Part shown: positions 24,634 to 34,078 of the stretch, in pieces
Layout of the letters: every line of letters starts with the position of its first letter
Numbering within the stretch: the stretch's first letter is position 1
Assembly (NCBI RefSeq): GCF_017308975.1
Contig: NZ_JADWPD010000020.1
Location: forward strand, 1-64,000
Origin: Amycolatopsis sp. MtRt-6
Lineage (GTDB): Bacteria; Actinomycetota; Actinomycetes; Mycobacteriales; Pseudonocardiaceae
Direction of reading: 5' to 3'
DNA: 64,000 nt
Program-made: the position numbers and the translations under genes
Notes under the pieces: model-generated
What the model was told of the DNA's origin: nothing
Database searches by the model: none
The model's input: the letters and a program-made list of their open reading frames with translations, nothing else

Positions 24634-25862
24634 GGCGCGCCCAGCAACCGGCCGAGCCCACCCGAAGACGGCCCCGTCAGCAGGCTCAGCATCCCCGGCA
24701 GCTGCGCCGGCGAAGACGAAGCCGCCTGCTGCTGAGGTGCCGCGGGAATCGCGGGCGGCTTCCCCGCATAAGGCGCGTTCTGCGCCCCGCGCACCCCGGT
24801 CGGGCTGCCCGGCGGCTCGGCGCAGTACGCGTTCATGTTCACCGGTGCTTCCGACTCATCGTTCGCCGGACGCTGCTTCGTCCCCTCATACCCCTTCGTG
24901 CACGACGCCGGGTCGAAGAAGTTGAACACCACGCCCAGGTGACCCGTGCCGTCCGGGGACGTCGACGGCGAGAACGCCGAGATGATCGGGTACGCGACCA
25001 GCAGCTCCTCGATCGAGTCCTTCCGGGACGTCGTGATCTGCGCCGTCGTCAGCAGGTTGGCGAACAGCACCCCCAGATCCGTCCCCGACGCCGCCAGCAC
25101 GTCGCTGATCTGCCGGCTCAGCCGCGGCGCCTGCGCGATCACCCGCCGCAGGTCCGGGTCGGACTTCTTCAGCTGACCCGCGATCGTGCGCAGGCCGGAC
25201 GCGAAGTCCGTGATGTTCGCCGCCTGGCGTTCCTGGGTGCCCAGCACGATGCGCGAGTTCGCCAGCAGTCCCTGCGTCTGCGGCACGTACTGCGCGGCCA
25301 CCGCCGTCAGCGAGCCCGTGCTGTCCAGCAGCTGCTGCAGCTGCGGGCCCGCGCCCGCGAACGCGTTGTACGTCTCGTCGACGACCGTCCGCAGCGACTC
25401 CGGGTGCACGCTCGCGACGAGGTCGTCCAAATGCGACAGCACGGTGTCCGGCGACGGTGGCAGGGACGTCCTGTCCGCCGTGATCACGGACCCGTCCTTC
25501 AGGTAGGGCCCGCCGTTGTGCAACGGCAGCAGGTCGACGAACTGCTCCCCCACCGCCGACCGGTTCGCCACCTGCGCGTGCGCGTCGGCCGGGATGTCCG
25601 GCGCGCCCGCGTCGATGTCGAGCGCGACGTCGACGCCGTGCTCGGTGAGCGTCAACGACGTCACCCGGCCGACCGTGACGCCGCGGTAGGCGACCTCGGA
25701 GTTGACGAAGATGCCGCCGGAGTCGGTCAGCTGCGCGGTCACGACGTAGCCGCGGTTGCCGAACAGCCGGTCCAGCCCGGCGTACCGGCCGCCGGCGTAG
25801 ACCACCGACACCACCGCGATGACGACGAACGCGAACAGCTGGATCCGGATCTTGCGGGTCAC
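24630..25862 (-). CDS. mce4F: MceF-type MCE/MlaD protein
   Basis: The 410-residue protein has one N-terminal transmembrane segment, then an MCE/MlaD domain (about residues 38-115: YVVTAQLTDSGGIFVNSEVAYRG and VGRV), a long helical region and a Pro/Ala/Gln-rich tail ending in LLTGPSSGGLGRLLGAP. MCE proteins assemble as a hexameric tunnel carrying hydrophobic substrates across the periplasm. Its last place in the A-F series and adjacency to two Mas genes identify it as MceF. GTG 25862 overlaps the MceE stop. Confidence 0.9.
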   Translation of the reverse strand: MTRKIRIQLFAFVVIAVVSVVYAGGRYAGLDRLFGNRGYVVTAQLTDSGGIFVNSEVAYRGVTVGRVTSLTLTEHGVDVALDIDAGAPDIPADAHAQVANRSAVGEQFVDLLPLHNGGPYLKDGSVITADRTSLPPSPDTVLSHLDDLVASVHPESLRTVVDETYNAFAGAGPQLQQLLDSTGSLTAVAAQYVPQTQGLLANSRIVLGTQERQAANITDFASGLRTIAGQLKKSDPDLRRVIAQAPRLSRQISDVLAASGTDLGVLFANLLTTAQITTSRKDSIEELLVAYPIISAFSPSTSPDGTGHLGVVFNFFDPASCTKGYEGTKQRPANDESEAPVNMNAYCAEPPGSPTGVRGAQNAPYAGKPPAIPAAPQQQAASSSPAQLPGMLSLLTGPSSGGLGRLLGAP

Positions 25863-27013
25863 CGGCCGCCCCCGATCAGGCCGAGCAGGCCGCCCAGCAG
25901 GTTCGGCCCGGCCGCCGGCGGGACCGAGCCCAGGTCGGGCAGCGGCAGCGGTGGCGCGGCGGCGGACGGCTGCCCGCCGATTCCGGAAGGCAGCGCGATC
26001 GGCGGCTGCGACGAGTTCGCGAAGTTCCGGATCAGGACGTCCAGGTCCAGGTTCACGTTCGCCTCGACGTTCGCGTAGTCGCCCTTGATCACGTTGCCCG
26101 CGTAGTCCGGGAACGGGTAGGTGAGCAGGATCTGCAACGCGGTCGGCAGGTTCTGGCCCGCTTCGGCGAGCTTGGCCAGCGTCGGCTGCAGCGCCTTGAG
26201 GTTCGCGACGAGCTGGTCGCGGCTCTTCGTCACCGTGTCCACCGCGACCCCGGACAGCGTGTTCAGCGCGTTCAGCATGCCCACGAGCTGGTCGCGCTGG
26301 TCCGTGACGACCTTCAGGCCCGGCGCGAGGTTGTCGAGCGCGTTCGTCAGGTTCTGCGTCTGGCCCGTCAAGGTCTTGGACAGCTTCGCGAGGCCGTCGA
26401 TCGCGCGCAGGATCTCCGTCTTGTGCCCGTCGAGCTGGGTGGCCAGTTCGTCCACCCGGGACAGCAAAGCCCGGATCTCCGGCTCGTTGCCCGACAGCGC
26501 TTCGTTGAGCTCGTGGCTGATCTTCTGGATCTGCTCGACGCCGCCGCCGTTGAGCAGCAGCGAAAGCGCGCCGAGCACCTCCTCGACCTCGGGGTTGCGG
26601 TTGGTGCGCCCGAGCGGGATCTGCGCGCCGTCGGCCAGGCGACCGGTGGCCGGCTCGGCCGTCGGCACGCTCAGCTCGACGAACTTCTCGCCCAGCAGCG
26701 AAGACTGCTTCAGCTCGGCGCGCGCGTTCGCGGGCAGCGCGATGCCGCCGTTCACCGTCATCGCCACCAGCGCCGACCGCGTGTCCGGCGTCAGGGTGAT
26801 CTTGTCGACCCGCCCGACGGCGACGTCGTTGACCTTGACGCTCGACTGCGGCACCAGGTCCAGGACGTCGGTGAACAGCGCGGTGACGTGGTACGGGTGG
26901 TCGCCGACGTCGGCGCCGCCCGGCAGCGGCGTGCCGTAGAGGCCGTTGAACCCGCCGTCACTGCACGCCGCCAGCACGAGTACCCCGGCGAGCACTCCCG
27001 CGAGCCGCTTCAC
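25859..27013 (-). CDS. mce4E: MceE-type MCE lipoprotein
   Basis: With GTG 27013 overlapping the MceD stop, the product has 384 residues. A signal peptide ends in the lipobox VLAAC at about residue 17, the mark of the E subunit (LprN-like). The MCE domain follows (YHVTALFTDVLDLVPQSSVKVNDVAVG), then a helical coiled region with repeated Leu heptads and a Pro-rich tail. It would be a lipid-anchored member of the Mce4-like hexamer. Confidence 0.9.
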   Translation of the reverse strand: MKRLAGVLAGVLVLAACSDGGFNGLYGTPLPGGADVGDHPYHVTALFTDVLDLVPQSSVKVNDVAVGRVDKITLTPDTRSALVAMTVNGGIALPANARAELKQSSLLGEKFVELSVPTAEPATGRLADGAQIPLGRTNRNPEVEEVLGALSLLLNGGGVEQIQKISHELNEALSGNEPEIRALLSRVDELATQLDGHKTEILRAIDGLAKLSKTLTGQTQNLTNALDNLAPGLKVVTDQRDQLVGMLNALNTLSGVAVDTVTKSRDQLVANLKALQPTLAKLAEAGQNLPTALQILLTYPFPDYAGNVIKGDYANVEANVNLDLDVLIRNFANSSQPPIALPSGIGGQPSAAAPPLPLPDLGSVPPAAGPNLLGGLLGLIGGGR

Positions 27014-28206
27014 TTCGCACCGCCGGACAGCTGCTCCATGACGTCGACGAGCGGGAGCGGCAACGGCGGCAGCGTCCCGTTCTGCAGGGAGTTGAGCACC
27101 TGCGGGATCGTCGGCAGCTTCAACGCGCCGTCCAGGACCGGCGCCAGCTGCTTGCAGATGTTCCCCAGCGTGTCGGGCACTTCCTTGGGCGTGAACGAGC
27201 TGATCAGGCGGCACACGGTGAGGATCGGCGGGTGGGTCAGCTCGTTGAGGTTGTCGCGGACGGCGATGGTGCCCGACGCGGCGTCGTAGGAGTTGATGAA
27301 GTTCGTGGCGCCGGTCGGGGCGATGTCGAGCACCTCGGCGAGCGCGGCGCGCTGGTCGACGAGGACCTTCGACAGCGACGCCAGTTTGTCGACATTGGAT
27401 TCCAGTGCCGCTTTGTTGTCGTTGACGAACTGCTGGACGTCGCCGAGCGCACCGCCGAGGGACTGCAGCGCGGCACCCACCTCGGACGAGTCCGCGGCGA
27501 GGAACCGGCTGACGTCGGCGACGCGGCCGTAGAACTCGTTGAGCTGCTGGTCGCTCTGCGCGAGGGCGCCGGTGAAGGAGTTCAGGTTTTCCACGGTCGA
27601 GAACAGGTCGTCCTTCGAGCCGTCGAGGGTCTTGGCCAGCTCCGCCAGCTGCCCGACCGTCGAGTTCAGCGAAGCCCCGTTGCCTTTCAGCGTGTTCGCC
27701 GCGGTGTCGAGGACGCCGGACAACGCCCCGTTCTTGTTGGCGCCGTTCGGGCCCAGCGCCGTCGAAAGCTTGTCGATGCTCGAATACAGGTCGTCCAGCT
27801 CGACCGGCGTAGCGGTGCGCTGGCGCGGCAGGACCGTGCCCGAAGCAAGGACAGGCCCGCTGTCGTAGGCCGGCGTCAGCTGGACGTACCGGTCGCTGAC
27901 CAGGCTCGGCGCGACGACGACCGCGCCGACGTCGGCCGGCAGCGGCACGTCGTCGCCGACCCGCATGTCCACGCGGACCGCGTCGCCCTCGGGCGTGACG
28001 TCGGTGACCTCGCCGACCGGCACGCCGAGCACCCGCACCGACGAACCGGCGTACAGCCCGACGGTCTTGCCGAAGTAGGCGGACACCACCGTGCCGGTGG
28101 CCGCGCGGAACACCAGGTACAGCCCCGCGGTGACGATCAGGGCGAGGACGCACCCGAACGCCAGCCACGTCACCAGGCTGCGGCCGCGGGCCGTGTGGAT
28201 GGTCAT
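27010..28206 (-). CDS. mce4D: MceD-type MCE/MlaD protein
   Basis: ATG 28206 overlaps the MceC stop (ATGA) and gives 398 residues. A transmembrane helix (LVTWLAFGCVLALIVTAGLYLVF) precedes the MCE domain (SAYFGKTVGLYAGSSVRVLG and VGEV). A long alpha-helical region follows, with the conserved C-terminal segment TVCRLISSFTPKEVP. It is one of the six non-identical subunits of the steroid/lipid shuttle encoded by this operon. An upstream extension of the frame lies inside mceC and is not used. Confidence 0.9.
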   Translation of the reverse strand: MTIHTARGRSLVTWLAFGCVLALIVTAGLYLVFRAATGTVVSAYFGKTVGLYAGSSVRVLGVPVGEVTDVTPEGDAVRVDMRVGDDVPLPADVGAVVVAPSLVSDRYVQLTPAYDSGPVLASGTVLPRQRTATPVELDDLYSSIDKLSTALGPNGANKNGALSGVLDTAANTLKGNGASLNSTVGQLAELAKTLDGSKDDLFSTVENLNSFTGALAQSDQQLNEFYGRVADVSRFLAADSSEVGAALQSLGGALGDVQQFVNDNKAALESNVDKLASLSKVLVDQRAALAEVLDIAPTGATNFINSYDAASGTIAVRDNLNELTHPPILTVCRLISSFTPKEVPDTLGNICKQLAPVLDGALKLPTIPQVLNSLQNGTLPPLPLPLVDVMEQLSGGAK

Positions 28207-29234
28207 CGGCCGCCCACCCCCTGGTTCGGCGCCGCGATCGGCGGGGTGCAGCCTTCGGGGTTGATGGTGACGACGCCGGCGTTGATCGTCGGCGGCAGCA
28301 GCCCGCACAGGTAGCCCTCGAACCAGCGGCCGTTGCCGGTGGCGTTCGCGCCGACGCGGGCGAACGGCGCCATCAGCTGCAGGCTCTTGTCGAGGTTGCC
28401 CTGGTTGCGCTGCAGGATGTCGGTCACCTTCCCGAGCTTCTCCAGCGTCGGCTTGAGCTGGTCGCGGTTGTCCTGGACGAGCCCGGTGAGCTGGGCCGAC
28501 AGCTGCTGGGTGCCGGTGAGCAGCGCGTGGATGGCTTGCTTGCGGTTCTGCAGCTCGGTGAGCAGCAGGTTGCCGTCGCTGATCACGCGTTGCAGCTGGG
28601 CGTTGCGGTCGGACAGCGTCTTCGAGACCTGGCTCGTGTTCGCCAGCAGCGTGTGCAGGTCGGCGTCACGGGAGGAAACCGTGCGAGCCAGCGACGAGAG
28701 CCCGTTCAGGGTGTCTTTCAAGTACTGCGGGCTGTCCTTGAGGCTGTCGGACAACGCGTTGAAGCTGTCCGCGAGCTGTTTCGTGTCGATGTCTCCGACC
28801 GTCGTCGACAGCTGCTCGAACGCGTCCTGCAGCTGGAACGGCGTGCGCGTGCGGGCCTGCGGAATCGTGTCGTCCGGCTCCTGCGCGCCGCTGCCCTTCG
28901 GGTCGAGCGCGAGGTACTTCTCCCCCAGCAGCGTCTTGATCTCGATCGACGCTGTCGTCCCGTCGCCGACCCGGACGTCCTTGACCCGAAACCGGACCAG
29001 GACCTGCTTGCCCGCGAGTTTCACCGACGACACCGTGCCGACCTTGACGCCGGCGACCTGGACCTCGTTGTCCGGCGCCAGCCCGGCGGACTCGCCGAAG
29101 TACGCCGAGTACGTCGTGCCGTTGCCGAAGAACGGGAGCTGGTCGGCGAAGTACGTCGTGGCCGTGACGAGCACGATCAGCACGAGCGCGACCGCGCCGA
29201 CGCCTGCCTGGTTGCGTTCTTTCAGCGGTTTCAC
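28203..29234 (-). CDS. mce4C: MceC-type MCE/MlaD protein
   Basis: GTG 29234 (MKPLKERNQAGVGAVALVLI) overlaps the MceB stop and gives 343 residues. One transmembrane segment precedes the MCE domain (YSAYFGESAGLAPDNEVQVAGVKVG), then helices. The C terminus WFEGYLCGLLPPTINAGVV is typical of Mce C and B proteins. It is part of the continuous mceA-F run. Confidence 0.9.
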   Translation of the reverse strand: MKPLKERNQAGVGAVALVLIVLVTATTYFADQLPFFGNGTTYSAYFGESAGLAPDNEVQVAGVKVGTVSSVKLAGKQVLVRFRVKDVRVGDGTTASIEIKTLLGEKYLALDPKGSGAQEPDDTIPQARTRTPFQLQDAFEQLSTTVGDIDTKQLADSFNALSDSLKDSPQYLKDTLNGLSSLARTVSSRDADLHTLLANTSQVSKTLSDRNAQLQRVISDGNLLLTELQNRKQAIHALLTGTQQLSAQLTGLVQDNRDQLKPTLEKLGKVTDILQRNQGNLDKSLQLMAPFARVGANATGNGRWFEGYLCGLLPPTINAGVVTINPEGCTPPIAAPNQGVGGR

Positions 29235-30268
29235 GGACCGCACCTCTCCGCGCGCTGGGTGCCGGGGATCGGGATGATCGGCAGGGTGATGTCGAGGGAG
29301 GAGATGCCGATGGTGCCGGTGATCCCGCACAGGTAGTAGTTGAACCAGCTGCCGTAGCTCAGGGTCCGGGTGAACTTCTGCAGGTTGCCCGGCAGCACCT
29401 GGAGGAGGTGGTTGAGCAGCTCGCCGGAGTCGCCGAGGTTCTGCGACAGCGCGCCGAGTTGCGCGACGTCGTCCTTGAGCGCCGGGCGCGCGTCGGCCAG
29501 GAGCCCGGTGGTCGACACGGCGAGGTCGCCGAGCGCGCTGACCGCCTCGCCGATCGGCTTGCGCTGCTCGGCCAGCCCGCTGACCAGCTTCTGCGTCTGC
29601 TCGATGAGGTCGCCGAGCTGCGCGCCGCGGGAGTTGACCGTGGCGAGCACCGTGTTGAGGTTGGCGATGACCTGGCCGATCACCTGGTCCTTGCTCGCGA
29701 TCGCGGTCGTCAGCGACGCCGTGTGCTGCAGCAGGCTGGTGATCGTGCCGCCCTCGCCCTGGAAGACGCTGATGATCTCGGCCGACAGCCGGTTGACGTC
29801 CTGCGGGTTGAGTGCCTTGAACAACGGCTTGAACCCGTTGAACAACACGGTGAGGTTGAGCGCGGGTTTGGTGCGCTCCGGCGGGATCGTGCCGCCTTCG
29901 GGCAACGCGCGATCCCCGGGGACGTCGGTGCCGAGCGCGAGGTAGCGCTGGCCGACCAGGTTGCGGTACTTGATCGTCGCGGTCACCGTCTCCGGCAGCC
30001 GGTAGGTGTGCTCGACGTCGAACCGGACCTCGGCGAGGTTCCGCTCGCCCTCGACCACCGCGATCGTGTCGACCTGGCCGACCTTGACGCCGGCGATGCG
30101 GACGTCGTCACCTTCCTTCAGCCCGGACGCGTCGGTGAACTTGGCCAGGTACGCGTGCGTCTCGCCGAAGTTGGTGTTCGCGATGGTGGCCGCCAGGATC
30201 CCGGTGAGCAGCACCGTGACGACCGCGAAGATCCCGAGCTTGACCAGCGACGGGACAAAACTCCTCAT
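29231..30268 (-). CDS. mce4B: MceB-type MCE/MlaD protein
   Basis: The 345-residue protein starts at ATG 30268, overlapping the MceA stop. It has a transmembrane segment (LGIFAVVTVLLTGILAATI), an MCE domain (AYLAKFTDASGLKEGDDVRIAGVKVG), the PERTKPALNLTVLFNGFKPLF segment typical of B subunits, and a SWFNYYLCG C-terminal motif. It should form part of the periplasmic hexamer. Confidence 0.9.
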   Translation of the reverse strand: MRSFVPSLVKLGIFAVVTVLLTGILAATIANTNFGETHAYLAKFTDASGLKEGDDVRIAGVKVGQVDTIAVVEGERNLAEVRFDVEHTYRLPETVTATIKYRNLVGQRYLALGTDVPGDRALPEGGTIPPERTKPALNLTVLFNGFKPLFKALNPQDVNRLSAEIISVFQGEGGTITSLLQHTASLTTAIASKDQVIGQVIANLNTVLATVNSRGAQLGDLIEQTQKLVSGLAEQRKPIGEAVSALGDLAVSTTGLLADARPALKDDVAQLGALSQNLGDSGELLNHLLQVLPGNLQKFTRTLSYGSWFNYYLCGITGTIGISSLDITLPIIPIPGTQRAERCGP

Positions 30269-31587
30269 TTCAGCTCCACCTCCGCCCCGCGGTAGAGCGG
30301 CCCGACGAGCAGGCCCGCCCAGCCCGGCACGTCACCCGGCGAAGTGCCGAGCGCGGGCGACGCGAGCAGGTCGATCAGGTCGTTTTCGTACGCCGAGCCG
30401 ACGATCGTGCCGTCGCCGCCGACGGCGCCGCCCCCGGCGGGCAGCTCGCCGGGCGGGTACTTCGGCGGCGGGGGCTTGCTGGAGCCGTCCTTGATGGGGC
30501 CGTCCGGCGGGTACTGCGGCCACACGCCGGGGTGCGGGACGCTCGGGTAGCAGCGCGGGCCGCGCTTGTCCTCGTACTTCGGCTCGTCGACGCCGGGGAG
30601 ATACTTGCCGCGGCTGGCGGCGAACTCGATGGTGACCCGGCTGACCTCGGGGTGCGCGGTGCCCTTGCCGAACGCCAGCTCGGCCCGCGGCACCGACTCG
30701 GCGAGCTGCCGCAGCAGGCACGGGTACTCGGGCGCGTACTTGGCGAGGACGTCCAGGGTCGGCTGGATCGCGGTGGTGAGCCGGATCAGGTTGTCCTTGT
30801 TGACCTGCAGGAAGCTCGTGAGGTCGACCGAAGCGGCGGTGACCGTGGCGTAGAGGTCGCTGAGCTGCGCGCGCTGGTCGACGATCGTCCGGGTCGTCGT
30901 CGTCAGGTCCGAGAGCGCCTGCAGGATGTCGGGCGCGGCCTTGTCGTAGGTGTCCGCGACGTTCGCCAGCCCGGTGATGTCGGCTTTGAGGTCCGGCAGC
31001 GACGGGTTCAGCTTGCCGAGGTAGTCCGACAGGCCCGCGAGGGTCTCGCCGAGCTGCTTGCCGCGGCCGTCGAGCGCCGTGGCCACCGCGGTGAGCGTGC
31101 TCGACAGCTTCTCCGGCTGGACCGCCTGCAGCAGCGGCATCACGTCGTCGAGGACCTGCTGCAGCTCGATCGCCGCGCTGCTGCGGTCCTGCGGGATGAC
31201 GTCGCCGGCCTCGATCGGCCGTTCCTTGTTCTCCGGCAGCTGGAGGGCGACATAGCGCTCGCCGAAGAGCGTCTTCGGCAGCAGCCGCGCGGCGACGTTC
31301 TTCGGGATGACGTGGGTCTTGTCCGGGTCGAGGGCCAGCTCCAGCTCGGCGTGGTCGCCCTTCGCCACGACGGACCGGACCTCGCCGACGAGCATGCCGC
31401 GGACCTTGACGTCGCCGCCGGTGCGCAGCTGGCTGCCGACCCGGTCGGTTTCGAGCTTCACGAGCGTCACCGGCGTGAACGCCTTGTTGTAGACGGCCAG
31501 GGTGAGTGCGATGAACAGGGCGGCGACGAGCAGGAAGACGAGCCCCAGCACCTGGTACCGGAGCCGCTGCCAGAGCTCGCGCCTCAT
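30265..31587 (-). CDS. mce4A: MceA-type MCE/MlaD protein
   Basis: ATG 31587 overlaps the YrbE4B stop and gives 440 residues. It has a membrane helix (YQVLGLVFLLVAALFIALTLAVY) and an MCE domain (TLVKLETDRVGSQLRTGGDVKVRGMLVG). The conserved YPCLLRQLAESVP and RGPRCYPSVPHPG segments and a Pro/Gly-rich tail follow, as in Mce4A. It is the first MCE subunit and directly follows the two permeases. Confidence 0.9.
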   Translation of the reverse strand: MRRELWQRLRYQVLGLVFLLVAALFIALTLAVYNKAFTPVTLVKLETDRVGSQLRTGGDVKVRGMLVGEVRSVVAKGDHAELELALDPDKTHVIPKNVAARLLPKTLFGERYVALQLPENKERPIEAGDVIPQDRSSAAIELQQVLDDVMPLLQAVQPEKLSSTLTAVATALDGRGKQLGETLAGLSDYLGKLNPSLPDLKADITGLANVADTYDKAAPDILQALSDLTTTTRTIVDQRAQLSDLYATVTAASVDLTSFLQVNKDNLIRLTTAIQPTLDVLAKYAPEYPCLLRQLAESVPRAELAFGKGTAHPEVSRVTIEFAASRGKYLPGVDEPKYEDKRGPRCYPSVPHPGVWPQYPPDGPIKDGSSKPPPPKYPPGELPAGGGAVGGDGTIVGSAYENDLIDLLASPALGTSPGDVPGWAGLLVGPLYRGAEVELK

Positions 31588-32432
31588 CCCGAAATCCTCA
31601 CCGTGGTGTTCGCGCCCCAGATCGCCAGCGACAGGAAGAAGTCCAGCACCGAGATCAGCACGATCGACGTCCGCACCGCGCGGCCGACCGCGACGCCGAC
31701 GCCAGCCGGGCCGCCGCTGGCGTGGAAGCCGTAATAACAATGGGACAGGATCACGAGCACGCTGAACACGATCACCTTCCCGAACGACCACAGGACGTCG
31801 CCGGGTGGCAGGAAGAGCGTGAAGTAGTGGTCGTAGGTGCCCGCGGACTGGCCGTAGAGCCAGATGGTGATCTGCCGGGACGCGAGGTAGCTCGAGAGCA
31901 GGCCGACCGCGTACAGCGGGATCACCGCGGCGACGCCGGCGAGCACCCGGGTCGTCACCAGGTACGGCATGCTCGGCACGCCCATGACTTCGAGCGCGTC
32001 GATCTCTTCGGAAATCCGCATGGCGCCGAGCTGGGCGGTGAAGCCGCAGCCGACGGTCGCGCTCAAGGCGAGTCCCGCGGAAAGAGGGGCGACTTCGCGC
32101 GTGTTGAAGTAGGCGGAGATGAACCCGGTCAGCGCCGCCGTGCCGAGCTGGTTGAGCGCGGAGTAGCCCTGCAGGCCGACGATGAGGCCGGTGAACAGCG
32201 TCATCCCGATCATCACGCCGAGGGTGCCGCCGATGACCGCGAGGCCGCCGGTGCCGAAGCAGACTTCGGTGAGCAGCCGCAGGGTTTCCCGGCTGTAGCG
32301 GCGGATCGTGCGCGGCGACCAGGCGAGCGCCTTCGCCGCGAACGCTAGCTGCTTGCCGAGCCCCTCCAGGCTCTGGCCCGGGCGCGCGATGTACTCGAGC
32401 GTCCGGTCGGCGTCCAGGGGTTCGGCGGTCAT
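31584..32432 (-). CDS. yrbE4B: YrbE-type permease B of the Mce4-like importer
   Basis: ATG 32432 overlaps the YrbE4A stop by one base (TGATG), giving 282 residues. It is a MlaE-type permease with five or so membrane segments and the characteristic EEIDALEVMGVPSMPYLVTTRVLA cytoplasmic stretch that contacts the MceG ATPase. It partners YrbE4A to make the inner-membrane channel. No MceG ATPase is encoded in this window; in mycobacteria it is also unlinked. Confidence 0.92.
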   Translation of the reverse strand: MTAEPLDADRTLEYIARPGQSLEGLGKQLAFAAKALAWSPRTIRRYSRETLRLLTEVCFGTGGLAVIGGTLGVMIGMTLFTGLIVGLQGYSALNQLGTAALTGFISAYFNTREVAPLSAGLALSATVGCGFTAQLGAMRISEEIDALEVMGVPSMPYLVTTRVLAGVAAVIPLYAVGLLSSYLASRQITIWLYGQSAGTYDHYFTLFLPPGDVLWSFGKVIVFSVLVILSHCYYGFHASGGPAGVGVAVGRAVRTSIVLISVLDFFLSLAIWGANTTVRISG

Positions 32433-33223
32433 CACATCGCCTTCGGCGGGACGATCCGCAGGTAGATCGCGGTGAGCACGACGTTGATGAGGAACAGCAG
32501 CAGGAACGTGATGACGACGGCCTGGTTGACGGCATCCCCGACGCCCTTCGGCCCGCCCGCCGGGTTCAGGCCGCGGAAGGCGGCGACGACCCCGGCGACG
32601 AAGCCGTACAGCAGCGCCTTGATCTCGCTGACCCACAGGTCCGGCACCTGGGCGAGGGCGTTGAAGCTGGCCAGGTACGCACCCGGCGTGCCGCCTTGCA
32701 GGACGACGTTGAAGAAGTAGCCGCCGAGCACGCCGACCACGCTGACCAAGCCGTTCAGCAGCACCGAAACCACCATCGCCGCGAGCACCCGCGGCACGAT
32801 CAGCCGCTGGATCGGGTTGACGCCGAGGACCTCCATGGCGTCGATCTCTTCGCGGATCTTGCGGGCGCCGATGTCCGCGCAGACCGCGCTGCCGCCGGCG
32901 CCCGCGACCAGCAACGCCGTGATCAGCGGGCTGGCCTGCTGCACGATCGCCAACGCGCTGGCCGCGCCGGTGAACGACTGCGCGCCGATCTGCGCGGTCA
33001 GCGAACCGAGCTGCAACGCGATCACCGCACCGAACGGGATGGCCACCAGCGCCGTCGGGAGGATCGTGACACTGGCGAAGAACCAGCACTGCTGGATCCA
33101 CTCACGGGTCTGGAAGGGGCGCTTGAAGATCGCGCGCAGCACCTCCCAGGAAAGCGTGGCGAGCCGGCCGACCTGGGTCAGGGCCGCGGTTCCCGGGAGC
33201 GTGCCAGTGCCTCCGCTCACCAC
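32432..33223 (-). CDS. yrbE4A: YrbE-type permease A of the Mce4-like importer
   Basis: The 263-residue MlaE-family protein has the motif EEIDAMEVLGVNPIQRLIVP and several membrane helices. Two consecutive GTG codons (33223, 33220) follow a GGGAGG; spacing favours 33220 by one codon, but both give the same protein core. It opens the run of ten overlapping genes from 33223 down to 23666. About 97 bases separate it from the upstream SDR gene, so it could be cotranscribed or have its own promoter. Confidence 0.92.
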   Translation of the reverse strand: MVSGGTGTLPGTAALTQVGRLATLSWEVLRAIFKRPFQTREWIQQCWFFASVTILPTALVAIPFGAVIALQLGSLTAQIGAQSFTGAASALAIVQQASPLITALLVAGAGGSAVCADIGARKIREEIDAMEVLGVNPIQRLIVPRVLAAMVVSVLLNGLVSVVGVLGGYFFNVVLQGGTPGAYLASFNALAQVPDLWVSEIKALLYGFVAGVVAAFRGLNPAGGPKGVGDAVNQAVVITFLLLFLINVVLTAIYLRIVPPKAM

Positions 33224-33319
33224 ACCTCCCAGTAAGTCGTCATTGACCTCCGAGTCTTCTCCACACCCGGTTCCCGCTTTTGGTTAGCGGTGTTCACTCA
33301 AGCTTTCGGCAGTTCTCCT

Positions 33320-34078
33320 TCAGAAGTTGAGGGCGTGCGTGGCCGTCGCCCCGCCGTCCGCGACGAATTCCGCACCCGTGCAGTACGCGCTCTCGTCGCT
33401 GGCCAGGAACAACACAAGCTTGGCGACGTCCTCCGGCTGCCCGACCCGCTTCAGCGCGACCTTCTTGCCGACGTACGACATGTCGACTTTCTGGCCGCCC
33501 GCCGCGGTCTCGACCATCTTGGTGTCGATCGCGCCGGGGTGCACCGAGTTGACCCGGATGTGCTTCTTGCCGAGCTCCATCGCCGCGACCTTGGTCATGC
33601 CGCGGATCGCGAACTTGCTCGCGGTGTAGGCGACGAGGTAGGGCATCCCGGCCAGACCCTCCACAGAGGACACGTTGACGATGGAGCCACCGCCGGCGGC
33701 GGTCATCGGTTCAACGACCGAGCGCATGCCGAGAAACGCCCCGATCTGGTTCACGCGGATCACGCGTTCGTAATCGGCCAGCGTCGTCTGCCCCAGCTCC
33801 GAAAAGTGCAGGATGCCGGCGTTGTTGACCAGCACGTTCGGCGCGCCGAACTCCGTTGTCGCGCGCTCGACCGCGGCGGCCCAGCCGTCTTCGTCGCCGA
33901 CGTCGAGGTGCTGGTAGACGGCCTGCTCGCCGAGTTCGGCGGCCAGCTGCTTGCCCTCGTCGTCGAGGATGTCGGCGATCACCACCTTCGCGCCTTCGGC
34001 GACGAACGCGCGCGCGGCGGCCTCGCCCTGTCCACGCGCGGCGCCGGTGATCAGGGCGATCTTCCCGTCCAGCCTCAT
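33320..34078 (-). CDS. SDR, 3-alpha/20-beta-hydroxysteroid-dehydrogenase-like
   Basis: The 252-residue classical SDR has TGAARGQG near the N terminus, NNAG, and YTASK as the YXXXK motif. VNVSSVEGLAGMPYLVAYTASKFAIRG is very like M. tuberculosis Rv2002 and Streptomyces 20-beta-hydroxysteroid dehydrogenase, including the LASDESAYCTGAEFVADGG end. It would oxidise or reduce a hydroxyl on a steroid ring or side chain using NAD(H). Its ATG overlaps the stop of the next SDR (ATGA). It sits between the Mce4-like operon and the Hsd4A-like gene, a position that is empty in the M. tuberculosis mce4 locus. Confidence 0.85.
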   Translation of the reverse strand: MRLDGKIALITGAARGQGEAAARAFVAEGAKVVIADILDDEGKQLAAELGEQAVYQHLDVGDEDGWAAAVERATTEFGAPNVLVNNAGILHFSELGQTTLADYERVIRVNQIGAFLGMRSVVEPMTAAGGGSIVNVSSVEGLAGMPYLVAYTASKFAIRGMTKVAAMELGKKHIRVNSVHPGAIDTKMVETAAGGQKVDMSYVGKKVALKRVGQPEDVAKLVLFLASDESAYCTGAEFVADGGATATHALNF

